From NCBI RefSeq assembly GCF_019303535.1, contig NZ_JACCIU010000002.1, positions 248,001 through 312,000 on the forward strand: a stretch of DNA of 64,000 nt, read 5' to 3'. This document shows, piece after piece, positions 35,548 through 44,205 of the stretch; within the stretch, counting starts at the first letter, position 1, and the number at the start of each line of letters is the position of its first letter. The notes under the pieces are model-generated. The model did no database searches and had not been told where the DNA came from. It was given only the letters and a program-made list of their open reading frames with translations. This DNA is from Lactobacillus sp. Sy-1 (GTDB lineage Bacteria > Bacillota > Bacilli > Lactobacillales > Lactobacillaceae). The position numbers and the translations under genes are program-made.

Positions 35548-36981
35548 ATGAATCGAATTCGACTAAAAACGGGGTTATTCCTAAACTACTTAGTGCACGG
35601 GTTTGCATTGATCATCCTAACCCAAAACCTATTGCCCCTCGCTCATAATTGGGGGAGCAGCTTAGCAGTTGCATCATTCGCCCTTTCCGGAATTGGAATC
35701 GGCCGTTTGATTGCATACTTAATCATGGGGTTCGTCTCCGATCGCTTCGGTCGGAAGACCACCCTAATGATTGGAATGACCACGTACCTAATCTTCTTTG
35801 TAGTTTCCCCCTTAAACCATTCATTAGCGATTGCATACTTAATGTCAATCATTGCCGGAATTGCTAATTCAGCTTTGGATTCCGCAACTTACCCCCTCTT
35901 TTCCGAATTGGAAGGGAACAGCAGTTCCAACAGTATCCTATTGAAGGCGTTCATCTCAGTCGGTGAATTTATTCTGCCAATCATCGTTCTCTTCTTAAAG
36001 GGGCGCGACCTTTGGTTCGGAATTTCCTTCTGGATCCCAGCAGTTGTGTTACTATTAAACGTAGCTAATGTTGCAAGTTGTAAACTCCCCAAGCGAAGTC
36101 AGGCTGTTGATCAAGTGGTTGATCGAGCCATGCGGATTTCTAAGGTCGGCAAGGGATTACTTACCTTCGCCCTTTTCATCTACGGCTTTACTTCCATGGC
36201 AGTTATGATTTGGTTCACCCAATGGATTACCATTTTTGCCAACAAAATTGGGTTCAACGACGTTACCGCCCACCTCTTATTATCACTGTACAGTATTGGT
36301 TCCATTACCGGAGTATTAACTTCCTTCGTGATTTTAAAACGGTTCAATGTTCAAAGACCCCTTTTCTTGATTTTGAACTTGGTTTCATTAGTTTCAATCG
36401 CAGTGGTTAGCTTCAGTCAAACGCCATTACTTTCAGCAGTTGCTTCCTTTACGTTTGGCCTTAGTGCTGCTGGAGGACTAATGCAATTAGCGTTAAGTCA
36501 ACTACTTAGCATCTTCCCTAAGCATAAGGGAATCTACACTGGAATCTTCTTTATGTTCGGAAGTATTGCCTCGTTCTCAATTCCGATTATCACCGGATTC
36601 TTGATTCGTTTCGGCGAACAAAACATCCTAATGGGTGACATCGTAATTGCGTTCATTGGTTTATTAGCAGCAATCATCACGTTCTTGGTGAAGCCATCAA
36701 AGGAGAATCAACTAGAGGCCGCTCGTTCTGAAATCAACGCCATTGATGCTCAATTAGTAGCACTCTTAGAACAACGTTTCTCAGCGGTTAAGGAAGTTCA
36801 AGCGTTCAAGGAAGAACACCAACTACCAACTGAAGATGCTGATCGGGAGTCAGCCGTGTTGGAAAAGATTAAGCAACTAACCCGAAACAAGGATTTAGTG
36901 CACTACAACCAAAACATTATTCAAAACATCATGAATAATTCAAAACAATACCAAACTAAACTCAATCAAAATAAATCGTAA
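35548..36981 (+). CDS. fusion: MFS transporter with C-terminal chorismate mutase domain
   Basis: The 477-residue product has two parts. Residues about 1-383 are a 12-helix MFS transporter with motif A (GFVSDRFGRKTT) after helix 2. Residues about 386-470 are an AroQ-type chorismate mutase: LEAARSEINAIDAQLVALL, RFSAVKEVQAFK, the DADRESAVLEKI helix and a C-terminal NIMNNSKQYQ. Chorismate mutase makes prephenate, and no separate mutase gene exists in this operon, so this domain probably feeds tyrA. AAGGAGG lies 7 nt before the ATG. What the transporter half carries is unknown; shikimate-pathway acids or aromatic compounds are reasonable guesses. Confidence 0.9.
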   Translation: MNRIRLKTGLFLNYLVHGFALIILTQNLLPLAHNWGSSLAVASFALSGIGIGRLIAYLIMGFVSDRFGRKTTLMIGMTTYLIFFVVSPLNHSLAIAYLMSIIAGIANSALDSATYPLFSELEGNSSSNSILLKAFISVGEFILPIIVLFLKGRDLWFGISFWIPAVVLLLNVANVASCKLPKRSQAVDQVVDRAMRISKVGKGLLTFALFIYGFTSMAVMIWFTQWITIFANKIGFNDVTAHLLLSLYSIGSITGVLTSFVILKRFNVQRPLFLILNLVSLVSIAVVSFSQTPLLSAVASFTFGLSAAGGLMQLALSQLLSIFPKHKGIYTGIFFMFGSIASFSIPIITGFLIRFGEQNILMGDIVIAFIGLLAAIITFLVKPSKENQLEAARSEINAIDAQLVALLEQRFSAVKEVQAFKEEHQLPTEDADRESAVLEKIKQLTRNKDLVHYNQNIIQNIMNNSKQYQTKLNQNKS

Positions 36982-36995
36982 AGGATGATTAAACT

Positions 36996-38162
36996 ATGTA
37001 CTACTTAACAGCAGGAGAATCGCACGGACCAGAATTAAGCGGCATTATTGAAGGAATTCCAGCCGGCTTAAAATTAGATGTTGATCAGATCAACGCTGAC
37101 CTAGCCGCTCGGCAAGGTGGCTATGGCCGGGGCAATCGTCAAAAGATTGAACATGACCAAGTAATTATCACTGGTGGGGTTCGGCACGGAATTACCTTAG
37201 GCTCCCCCATTGCCTTGACCGTTAAGAACCGTGACCATGCCCACTGGTCTGAAATTATGAACCCAACGTCGGAAGAAACGCCCCAAAACACGTTGCGTCA
37301 AGTCACTCGCCCTCGCCCTGGCCATGCTGATTTAGTCGGGGGGATGAAGTATAACCACCGGGACTTAAGAAACGTCCTTGAACGCTCATCCGCTCGGGAA
37401 ACTGCAATGCGGGTTGCGATTGGGAGCGTTTGTAAGCAATTGTTGAATCAACTCGGCATTCAAATCATTGGCTACGTTGAAGCCATTGGTGGAATCAATG
37501 CTGATAAGGAGCAACCAACTGATGTTGCTACCATTAAAAAAGCAATCACCAGCAATGATTTACGGGTAATGGATGAAAGTGCAGTGCAACCCATCCATGA
37601 ATTGATTGACGAAACGAAGCGGAACGGGGATACCCTTGGGGGCGTGATTAGAGTGGTTGCCCAAAACGTTCCAGCTGGATTGGGTAGTTACATTAGTTGG
37701 GATACTAAGTTAGACGCTAAATTAGCTGCTGCCGTTATGGGTGTTAACGCCATGAAGGGAGTCGAAATTGGTGATGGCTTTAAGGATGCCGAACATCATG
37801 GAAGCCAAGTAATGGACGAAATCGACTGGGATGCGGACCATGGATTTTCTAGAAATTCAGATCATCTTGGTGGGTTTGAAGGTGGAATGACTAACGGAAT
37901 GCCTGTAATCGTTAAGGCTGCGATGAAGCCAATTCCAACCCTTTACAGACCACTGCAAAGTGCCGACATTAACAGTAAGGAAGTTAAAAAGGCGAACGTA
38001 GAACGTTCTGACACTACGGCAATCGTGCCCGCTTCGATCGTAATTGAAAGCGTGGTTTCCATTGAACTAGCCAAAGCAGTTACGGATACGTTTGATGGTA
38101 GTAACATGGCCCGCTTGAAGAAACAACTTGCCGACTACCGTGCCGAAATTAAAAACTTCTAA
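36996..38162 (+). CDS. aroC: chorismate synthase
   Basis: The 388-residue FMN-dependent enzyme converts EPSP to chorismate. Motifs include TAGESHGPELSGIIEGIPAGL at the N-terminus, RQGGYGRGNRQKIEHD, RPRPGHADLVGGMKY, ERSSARETAMRVA and SDTTAIVPASIVIES. AAAGGATGAT precedes the ATG 14 nt after the fusion gene, and aroA follows after 13 nt. Confidence 0.96.
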   Translation: MYYLTAGESHGPELSGIIEGIPAGLKLDVDQINADLAARQGGYGRGNRQKIEHDQVIITGGVRHGITLGSPIALTVKNRDHAHWSEIMNPTSEETPQNTLRQVTRPRPGHADLVGGMKYNHRDLRNVLERSSARETAMRVAIGSVCKQLLNQLGIQIIGYVEAIGGINADKEQPTDVATIKKAITSNDLRVMDESAVQPIHELIDETKRNGDTLGGVIRVVAQNVPAGLGSYISWDTKLDAKLAAAVMGVNAMKGVEIGDGFKDAEHHGSQVMDEIDWDADHGFSRNSDHLGGFEGGMTNGMPVIVKAAMKPIPTLYRPLQSADINSKEVKKANVERSDTTAIVPASIVIESVVSIELAKAVTDTFDGSNMARLKKQLADYRAEIKNF

Positions 38163-38175
38163 GGAGGTTCCCACA

Positions 38176-39447
38176 ATGCAAACAAACAGCCGTTTATCAG
38201 GAACAATTAGCGTTCCTGGCGACAAAAGTATTTCCCACCGTAGTATTATTTTAGGTGCCCTTAGTAACGGGACCACTAAGATTACTAACTTCTTGCGTTC
38301 TGCTGACTGTATTTCAACAATGGGGGTTTTTCGGAATCTGGGGGTTCAAATTGATGATACGCCAGCCGAAATTACGGTGCATGGGGTTGGAATTAAGGGC
38401 CTTCAAGCCCCTAAGGTTGATTTGGATATGGGAAACTCTGGAACATCGACCAGATTGATCAGCGGGGTTTTAGCTGGACAACCGTTTGTGAGTCGGGTTA
38501 TGGGGGATGCGTCCCTTTCGAAGCGCCCAATGAAGCGAATCATCACCCCCCTTTCTGAAATGGGCAGTGAAATTGATGCGGTTGAAAACCACCTTCCAAT
38601 GACAATTCATGGTACTCAGTTGCACGGGATTCAATATGAGATGCCGGTTGCTAGTGCGCAGGTAAAAAGCGCCATTATCTTGGCGGCCTTACAAGCAGAC
38701 GGTGATACAACCATCATTGAACCGGTGAAATCACGTGATCATACGGAAAATATGCTGGAGCGGTTTAGTCCCGATAGTATTGAAAAGCATGACCACCAAA
38801 TCGTCATTCACCCCCACCACGAATTAGCTGGACAGGCAGTGCACGTGCCTGGCGATATTTCATCAGCCGCCTTTTTCTTGGTTGCGGCTGCAATTGTCCC
38901 CGGTTCAGAAGTAACAATTCAAAACGTTGGAATTAACCCCACCAGAACGGGAATCCTGAACGTGCTCAAGCGTGCTGGAGCGTCAATTACGGAGACGAAC
39001 CGGACAACGGGGGTGGAAGCCAGTGCCGATTTAGCGGTTAAGGCTACCGAACTAAAACCATTTACGGTAACTGGACATGAAATTCCCGGATTGGTTGACG
39101 AAGTGCCCCTTTTAGCCCTTCTGGCAGCGCGAGCCAACGGCGTTAGCAAGATTACCGGAGCAGAAGAACTCCGCTTTAAGGAATCCGACCGAATTAGCGT
39201 AATCGTAACTGAATTTAAGAAGTTGGGAATTGCAATTGAAGAACTTCCCGATGGATTTATAATTGATGGGAGTAAGCCTTGGCATCTAAATGATGCTAAG
39301 CTAAATAGCCATAAGGACCATCGAATTGCAATGACCCTTAAAATTGCTTCATTATTGGTTGACCAACCAGTTACGATTAAGGATTTTGATTCAATCAAGA
39401 TTTCCTACCCGACCTTTAATGATGACTTAGCTAAACTAAGGAGCTGA
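38176..39447 (+). CDS. aroA: 3-phosphoshikimate 1-carboxyvinyltransferase (EPSP synthase)
   Basis: The 423-residue enzyme transfers enolpyruvyl from PEP to shikimate 3-phosphate. It has VPGDKSISHRSIILGALS, MGNSGTSTRLISGVLAGQ with the PEP-binding residues, LPMTIHG, DISSAAFFLVAA, EELRFKESDRI and KDHRIAMT. The GTSTR form, rather than GTA/GN, is typical of class II-like enzymes of Gram-positive bacteria. AAGGAGGT supports the start at 38176; an ATG-less longer frame overlaps aroC. Confidence 0.95.
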   Translation: MQTNSRLSGTISVPGDKSISHRSIILGALSNGTTKITNFLRSADCISTMGVFRNLGVQIDDTPAEITVHGVGIKGLQAPKVDLDMGNSGTSTRLISGVLAGQPFVSRVMGDASLSKRPMKRIITPLSEMGSEIDAVENHLPMTIHGTQLHGIQYEMPVASAQVKSAIILAALQADGDTTIIEPVKSRDHTENMLERFSPDSIEKHDHQIVIHPHHELAGQAVHVPGDISSAAFFLVAAAIVPGSEVTIQNVGINPTRTGILNVLKRAGASITETNRTTGVEASADLAVKATELKPFTVTGHEIPGLVDEVPLLALLAARANGVSKITGAEELRFKESDRISVIVTEFKKLGIAIEELPDGFIIDGSKPWHLNDAKLNSHKDHRIAMTLKIASLLVDQPVTIKDFDSIKISYPTFNDDLAKLRS

Positions 39448-39452
39448 TAAGA

Positions 39453-40310
39453 ATGCCGTCTGTGTTTATTAACGGGTTAGGATTAATCGGCAGCTCCATC
39501 GCCCGGTTAATCAAAGTAGGCCACCCTGATGTAACCATCATTGGCAACGATGCTAATCCAAAGAATGCTGAATACCTATTAGAACATCAAATTATTGATC
39601 GCCAAGTCCCCTTTAATCAGGCTAGTAAACAAGCAGATGTAATCATCCTTGCGACCCCAGTCAATATCATTGTCGAAAGCTTAAAGCAGCTTGGCAGTTT
39701 AGATTTAAAACCGAACACATTTGTAACTGACGTGGGAAGTAGTAAGCAGAAGATTCTCTCAGCAGCTAACCAATTCGTAAAGGATGGTGGGCATTTCATT
39801 GGTGGCCATCCAATGGCTGGTTCACACCTAACTGGCAGTGAAAACGGGAGTGATAAACTGCTTGCTAACCACACTTACTTTCTAGCGAATTTAAACGCTA
39901 GTGATGACCAAGTTAAGTTGCTTAAGGAGCTACTATCAGCTGGGAATTTCAACTTTCAGGCGGTTAGTTCGGAGCAACACGACCGAATTGTGAGCGCAAT
40001 CAGTTACCTGCCCCACGTGGTGGCGTTTAGTTTGATTAACACCGTGGGACCGGAGCTAACTGAACTGGGGGTGGACCCCAGTGTGCCCGCCGGTGGACTA
40101 CTGGATACGACCCGGGTTGCAATGAGTGATCCCAACGTATGGACTTCGATTCTAAGCAGCAGTAGTGAAGATGTGGTAGAGCAAATCGAACAATTTGAGG
40201 TTCAACTTCAACAAATGAAGGCAGCAATTCTTAATAACGATAAACAAACGGTAAAACTGCAAATTGAATCTGCCAAGCATGATCGGCAGGAAATGGAGGA
40301 TGCAAAATGA
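39453..40310 (+). CDS. tyrA: prephenate dehydrogenase
   Basis: The 285-residue protein oxidatively decarboxylates prephenate to 4-hydroxyphenylpyruvate, the tyrosine precursor. It shows the NAD motif GLGLIGSSIARLI, ILATPVN, DVGSSKQKI and FIGGHPMAGSHLTGSENG with the catalytic His. There is no ACT domain, so feedback control by tyrosine may rest on the attenuator. It lies 5 nt after aroA and overlaps aroK by four bases (ATGA). Confidence 0.94.
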   Translation: MPSVFINGLGLIGSSIARLIKVGHPDVTIIGNDANPKNAEYLLEHQIIDRQVPFNQASKQADVIILATPVNIIVESLKQLGSLDLKPNTFVTDVGSSKQKILSAANQFVKDGGHFIGGHPMAGSHLTGSENGSDKLLANHTYFLANLNASDDQVKLLKELLSAGNFNFQAVSSEQHDRIVSAISYLPHVVAFSLINTVGPELTELGVDPSVPAGGLLDTTRVAMSDPNVWTSILSSSSEDVVEQIEQFEVQLQQMKAAILNNDKQTVKLQIESAKHDRQEMEDAK

Positions 40311-40837
40311 AAGTCATTTTAATTGGGTTCATGGGCAGTGGCAAAAGTACGATTGCGGAAGTGCTTAGTGAACAACTAGCGATTGAACACCACGACTTAG
40401 ATTTATTAATTGAAAATCGTTCGGGGCTTAAAATTCCAGAATACTTTGATCAATTTGGTGAAGCGAAGTTTCGTGAATTTGAACACCAAACGCTAATTGA
40501 TGCATTGGAAATGGATGGAATTGTGTCAACTGGTGGTGGGACTCCGGTTCAAGATGCTAACTTTGCGTTATTGCTAGACCACCCTACTCCAACTGTATTT
40601 TTAAATGCTTCTGATGATACCGTTATCAAACGGTTGGTAAGTGATGGCATCCAGTCGCGCCCCCTTTTCCAACAATTAGGTGAGGAAGGCCTATTGGATC
40701 TAAAGCATTCAAGACAGAATCGGTATGAACAATTAGCTGACATTACAATTGACGTTAATGATAAAACGCCAGATAAAATTGTGGCAGAGATTATTGAAAA
40801 ATTAAATCAGGGAACGAATAAGGAACGAGCTTATTGA
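40307..40837 (+). CDS. aroK: shikimate kinase
   Basis: The 176-residue P-loop kinase phosphorylates shikimate at the 3-position. The Walker A motif GFMGSGKSTIAE, the shikimate-binding DLDLLIENRSGLKIPEYFDQFGEAKFREFE and the STGGGTP motif are present. It is the last gene of the operon. No strong terminator follows; transcription may run toward the decayed toxin-antitoxin locus, which lies on the other strand. Confidence 0.94.
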   Translation: MKVILIGFMGSGKSTIAEVLSEQLAIEHHDLDLLIENRSGLKIPEYFDQFGEAKFREFEHQTLIDALEMDGIVSTGGGTPVQDANFALLLDHPTPTVFLNASDDTVIKRLVSDGIQSRPLFQQLGEEGLLDLKHSRQNRYEQLADITIDVNDKTPDKIVAEIIEKLNQGTNKERAY

Positions 40838-40887
40838 TATTTTATTCTTTTTATTATTTTATTTAAGTTAAAGTAGCGTTCAACATG

Positions 40888-41040
40888 TACATGAAGCGAC
40901 TCAGGGTTTCCAATCCCAGCAAATGGGATTCTAGCAATATTATTGATTAGTTTATTTCGCTGTTTTAAGTCCGGCTTACTATTTTTTTGAATCCATAAAT
41001 AATCTTCATAGCCACTGTCAGTAAAGCATTTAATCCTTAT
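40888..41040 (-). pseudogene. decayed yoeB toxin gene
   Basis: This stretch is clearly homologous to the intact yoeB at 54690-54956. Two lesions are visible: the start codon ATG is ATA here (complement of 41038-41040), and the similarity stops near 40888, removing the C-terminal third with the catalytic Arg and His-Tyr residues. Several substitutions follow. No toxin can be made from it. Confidence 0.8.
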
Positions 41041-41287
41041 CAGATAATTCTCTTCTCATAAATTGGCCACTTTCGACCTGTTTCTTTCCCTTTTCCAACC
41101 ACTTTAAATTATCAGGATTTCCAAGAACATATTGATTTTCTAGCATGTTATTATATTTAGTTTCAGAAATTAAGACTGCGTTTTTACTTCCCTTTCTTGT
41201 CACTATAATCGGCTCAAAATTTTCAGTAGCCTTATCCATGTACATTTTCAATTGCTTTCTAAAGTTTGAGTATGTTGTTGCTTCCAT
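41030..41287 (-). CDS. YefM-like antitoxin (orphaned copy)
   Basis: The 85-residue protein MEATTYSNFRKQLKMYMDKA... is a Phd/YefM antitoxin nearly identical to the one at 54946-55203 (a few substitutions such as KGS for KDN and SDKD for SDED). It normally binds and neutralises YoeB and represses its own operon. Here its toxin partner is broken, so it may now act only as an anti-toxin reserve for the intact locus. The ATG at 41287 has GGTGA 9 nt upstream. The 15-bp palindrome found upstream of the other copy is missing. Confidence 0.85.
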   Translation of the reverse strand: MEATTYSNFRKQLKMYMDKATENFEPIIVTRKGSKNAVLISETKYNNMLENQYVLGNPDNLKWLEKGKKQVESGQFMRRELSDKD

Positions 41288-41327
41288 TATTATCACCACT
41301 TTTTCTTTATATTATGTATCCTATATT

Positions 41328-41506
41328 TTATAAAAAATAGCTTGTAATAGTTTTATATAAACCAATTTTATCATTATTGTAACATCTTACGTACCAATCA
41401 ATATTAACGATTACCTCTTCGATATAGGTATTAATGTAGGAATGACCTTTCAATGGATAATAATTCTCTATATTTAATCTATTTAATAATTTCTTGAACT
41501 AATCAC
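41328..41506 (-). pseudogene. remnant of an IS3-family transposase, C-terminal part
   Basis: The reverse-strand frame reads ...NRLNIENYYPLKGHSYINTYIEEV...NIDWYVRCYNNDKIGLYKTI before a stop. This follows the C-terminal pattern of IS3/IS150-type OrfB (the GN.YDNA.IE block followed by a YI..YN..RI block). The upstream part is missing and the acidic catalytic residues cannot all be placed, so it is a fragment. Confidence 0.4.
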
Positions 41507-41576
41507 TTATGTAAGGAATATCTGTATCAATATGAAGTTTAACATTATATTTATAATTGGTAACAGAAACATCAAA

Positions 41577-41619
41577 AAAAGAGAGAAATGAGCTGTTAAA
41601 TAGTTCATTTCTCTCTTTT
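41577..41619. terminator. terminator near the oxidoreductase gene
   Basis: AAAAGAGAGAAATGA (41577-41591) pairs perfectly with TCATTTCTCTCTTTT (41605-41619); it lies 42 nt beyond the stop of the reverse-strand oxidoreductase. Confidence 0.85.
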
Positions 41620-41660
41620 GATAGTTTTACGAATTAGTTATCTTATGAATCAATTGCTAG

Positions 41661-42608
41661 TTAAAACGTAACTACGATTTTACCCGTTGCATGTCCGGAT
41701 TCGCTTTCTGCAAACGCCTTTTTAACATTATCCAAGTTAAAAGCATATTGCTTTGAAATTACTACCTTAACTTTATTATCAGCAATTTGTTCTGCGATTG
41801 CTCCTAATTGATCAGGCTTAACTTCAGTTTGAATGAAGGAACCGCTAATTGATAGATTCTTACAAGTGTCTGGGTCAGGAACCCCACTGGTAGAAACAAT
41901 TGCACCACCAGCATTAACCAATGAGTAGCTGGAACCCAACGTCTTTCCACCAATCAAATCTAGAATCTTATTGAATTTATCGACGCCCTTAAATGCATTT
42001 GCATCGTGATAATCAATCACTTCATTGACGCCCAAGTTCTTCAGAAATTCATTGTGGCTAGGACTAGCATTTACAGTTACATTAGCACCAGCATTTTTGG
42101 CAAATTGAATTGCAAACATTCCAACTGCTCCGGCGCCACCTTGGATTAGTAACCGTTCGCCAGATTGAAGGTCAAGTTTATCAAATAATGCTTGGTAAGC
42201 AATTAACCCTGCTACTGGAATCGTGGCGCCATCTTCAAATGATGCCGTATCGGGAAGAGCAGCGGTTAACCCTTCTTCCGTCACCGTTTCTTCTTGAAGC
42301 GTTCCCTTGTACGTATTAACGAATGAAACCACTCGATCACCAGGTTTGAACTTAGTAATAGCTGAACCAACTGATTTAACCACCCCAGTTACATCAATTC
42401 CTGGCGTAACTGGGAATTGTAACGGCATCATCTTTTTCATGTAACCCATCATCAACTTCCAATCCATAATTAAAATATCATGGTTAGGATCATTAAATAA
42501 TAATTTTAAATTTTTAGTTGTCTTAGCTAGTGGGTAATCATATCCCATTAATTGGAATTTAAAAAAGTGAATTCTGTGCTCATCATCAACTTTAGTTTTT
42601 CTGATCAT
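41661..42608 (-). CDS. zinc-independent quinone oxidoreductase-like (MDR) protein, atypical N-terminus
   Basis: From about residue 50 the 315-residue protein is a normal medium-chain reductase: MDWKLMMGYMKKMMPLQFPVTPGIDVTGVV, GDRVVSFVNTYKGT, the nucleotide loop GGAGAVGMFAIQFAKNAGA and a C-terminal GHATGKIVV. It would reduce quinones or enones with NAD(P)H. The first 45 residues do not look like the usual GroES-like start, and no ribosome binding site precedes the ATG, so the 5' end may have been rearranged or frameshifted. A small-protein gene ends 17 nt upstream. Confidence 0.7.
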   Translation of the reverse strand: MIRKTKVDDEHRIHFFKFQLMGYDYPLAKTTKNLKLLFNDPNHDILIMDWKLMMGYMKKMMPLQFPVTPGIDVTGVVKSVGSAITKFKPGDRVVSFVNTYKGTLQEETVTEEGLTAALPDTASFEDGATIPVAGLIAYQALFDKLDLQSGERLLIQGGAGAVGMFAIQFAKNAGANVTVNASPSHNEFLKNLGVNEVIDYHDANAFKGVDKFNKILDLIGGKTLGSSYSLVNAGGAIVSTSGVPDPDTCKNLSISGSFIQTEVKPDQLGAIAEQIADNKVKVVISKQYAFNLDNVKKAFAESESGHATGKIVVTF

Positions 42609-42625
42609 AAATGTTTTTTAACTTT

Positions 42626-42835
42626 TTAATCGTTATACCCACGAATAAAGCTAACAATCTCAAAAGTTTTACCATGAGATATAATTTTAATTATTTCAAA
42701 AATCATTTTAGTACATTTTCTGAAACGTTTTACAGTTTTAAAATCATTTATGGCCTGCATCTTTCCCCTTTCATAGTCAGAAATATTTTTTGTATCCCTA
42801 TTATGATTAGCGTAAGATCCATCCTTTGGATGCAT
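42626..42835 (-). CDS. small basic protein, paralogue of the one at 42980
   Basis: A 69-residue ORF shares the pattern QAINDFK...KRFRKCTKMIFEIIKI...FEIVSFIRGY with the next small ORF upstream. Such conserved similarity between neighbours supports both as coding. The start is uncertain: ATG at 42835 has no good site, while an internal ATG after GAAAGGGGAAAG is better placed but would shorten the protein to about 44 residues. Function unknown. Confidence 0.45.
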   Translation of the reverse strand: MHPKDGSYANHNRDTKNISDYERGKMQAINDFKTVKRFRKCTKMIFEIIKIISHGKTFEIVSFIRGYND

Positions 42836-42837
42836 TT

Positions 42838-42892
42838 AAAGCCCACAGAATTAAACATTAGTGTCCTCTTCTCTGTGGGCTTTTTTATGATT
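42838..42892 (+). terminator. strong hairpin with T-run, just before the small-protein gene
   Basis: AAAGCCCACAGA (42838-42849) pairs with TCTGTGGGCTTT (about 42875-42886), followed on the forward strand by TTTT. No forward gene ends here, so it may terminate an antisense transcript or act as a leader hairpin of the reverse-strand small gene. Confidence 0.55.
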
Positions 42893-42979
42893 AGTTGTGA
42901 TGAATTTCTTCTTTTATAAGGTGTGTTGTACTTGGTTATAATCGTTTATTAAATAATTGGAATCGAAATTATTTAAACA

Positions 42980-43201
42980 TTATAAGTGAGCTTTTTTTCT
43001 TCTTAATGTATTTTTTGCTAGCGAGTATCCTTTTACAAAATCATAAATTTCTATTGCTCTGTTATTGAATAGCATATTAATTAAATAAATTAGTTTTACA
43101 GGGTAGTGCTTAAATTTGTTACGAATTTTATAATCATTTAATGCTTGATTATATCCTAATTGGAAATCTTTACTTTGACGGCGAAACTTGTTGTAGTTCA
43201 C
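42980..43201 (-). CDS. small basic protein, paralogue of the one at 42626
   Basis: The 73-residue ORF (GTG start) contains LGYNQALNDYKIRNKFKHYPVKLIYLINMLFNN and FVKGYSLAK, aligned with the preceding small protein. The reading frame stays open upstream of the GTG (GIPQWVNYNKF) but contains no standard start, so the 5' end may have been damaged. No known family. Confidence 0.45.
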   Translation of the reverse strand: MNYNKFRRQSKDFQLGYNQALNDYKIRNKFKHYPVKLIYLINMLFNNRAIEIYDFVKGYSLAKNTLRRKKAHL

Positions 43202-43279
43202 CCATTGGGGGATTCCGCCAGAAGAATTATAATTCTCATAATTTTTCTTTGCAAAATCATAGTTTCCGTTTTCATAATT

Positions 43280-43339
43280 TTTTTGACAAAGTCATGTAAA
43301 TTCATACATTTTTTGACAAAGTCATGTAATTTCATACAT
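43280..43339. repeat. two tandem copies of a 30-bp repeat
   Basis: A 30-bp unit with core TTGACAAAGTCATGTAA is present twice (43280-43309 and 43310-43339) with one mismatch (TAAA versus TAAT). It lies upstream of the small paralogue ORF, on the side of its expected start or promoter. Confidence 0.85.
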
Positions 43340-43422
43340 ACATCTCCTTAAGCAACACACATTTATATTCATATTTACCATTTTGGTAATCTAGTTTAAT
43401 TTTGTCATGAATTAATTTAAGA

Positions 43423-44196
43423 TTAATCATCTAAATCCCTCGTTTTAATCATTTTTCGATTATTAGACAGTTTCAAGGCTAAAATAATTATAAATGGAAA
43501 TGATGTAACCATCATACTTACAAAGAATGCTATCATATCAGCACTATTTATAGCAGTAGCATCTGATAAGTTTGAAATAATATTATAGGTATAATAACCT
43601 GGAAATAATTTTTGAGCTAAAGTTATCAAATCGACAAATGATCCAGTTGTAAAATGATTAAATGGAATTATCAAAAAAGCCATCAAAATCATAAGTGGAA
43701 AGCCAATGGCATCTAGTGTTTTATTTCTAACTAAAATCCCTAGAGCAAAACCAATCAAGCTTAGATAAATTCCGACCGCATTACTCAATAATATCAGAAT
43801 TAATATTGTCCAATTGAGTGTCGTAACATGGAGAAATATACCCACAATAAAGAGTATGATACTAATCATAAGGTTTAAAATTAGCTGGGTTAATAAAGAA
43901 TCAGCTAACCAATTCCAAACTGTATAATGTGTAATTTTAAATTGGAGTAAATAGTATTCTCTAGAGCTATTAATTCTTTTGCTAAAGGTAACCAATGAAT
44001 TGCCAGAAATTCCTATTAAACAACAAGTAGCAAATATAATATATTTATAGCTAACTTCGGAACCAAAATAATTATGGGTTCCAGTATCGAAGAGCATCAT
44101 GCTAAGAGCAATCAACCAACAATTGGGAATTAAAATTGTGAAAAAGATAAACCTTTTATTTCTGAGGACTGTTTTAATCTGCAATAATTTAATCAT
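43423..44196 (-). CDS. ABC-2 type transporter permease
   Basis: The 257-residue protein has six hydrophobic helices in the ABC-2 arrangement, opening IKLLQIKTVLRNKRFIFFTILIP. It follows the XRE-ABC ATPase gene by 9 nt and is its obvious partner; together they form an exporter of unknown substrate (antimicrobial or lipid type is common for this layout). Confidence 0.8.
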   Translation of the reverse strand: MIKLLQIKTVLRNKRFIFFTILIPNCWLIALSMMLFDTGTHNYFGSEVSYKYIIFATCCLIGISGNSLVTFSKRINSSREYYLLQFKITHYTVWNWLADSLLTQLILNLMISIILFIVGIFLHVTTLNWTILILILLSNAVGIYLSLIGFALGILVRNKTLDAIGFPLMILMAFLIIPFNHFTTGSFVDLITLAQKLFPGYYTYNIISNLSDATAINSADMIAFFVSMMVTSFPFIIILALKLSNNRKMIKTRDLDD

Positions 44197-44205
44197 GTCT
44201 TTCTC

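Noticed and set aside
42611-42919. 102-codon forward frame opposite the small paralogue
   Set aside because: It spans the terminator hairpin and is antisense to a better supported small gene.
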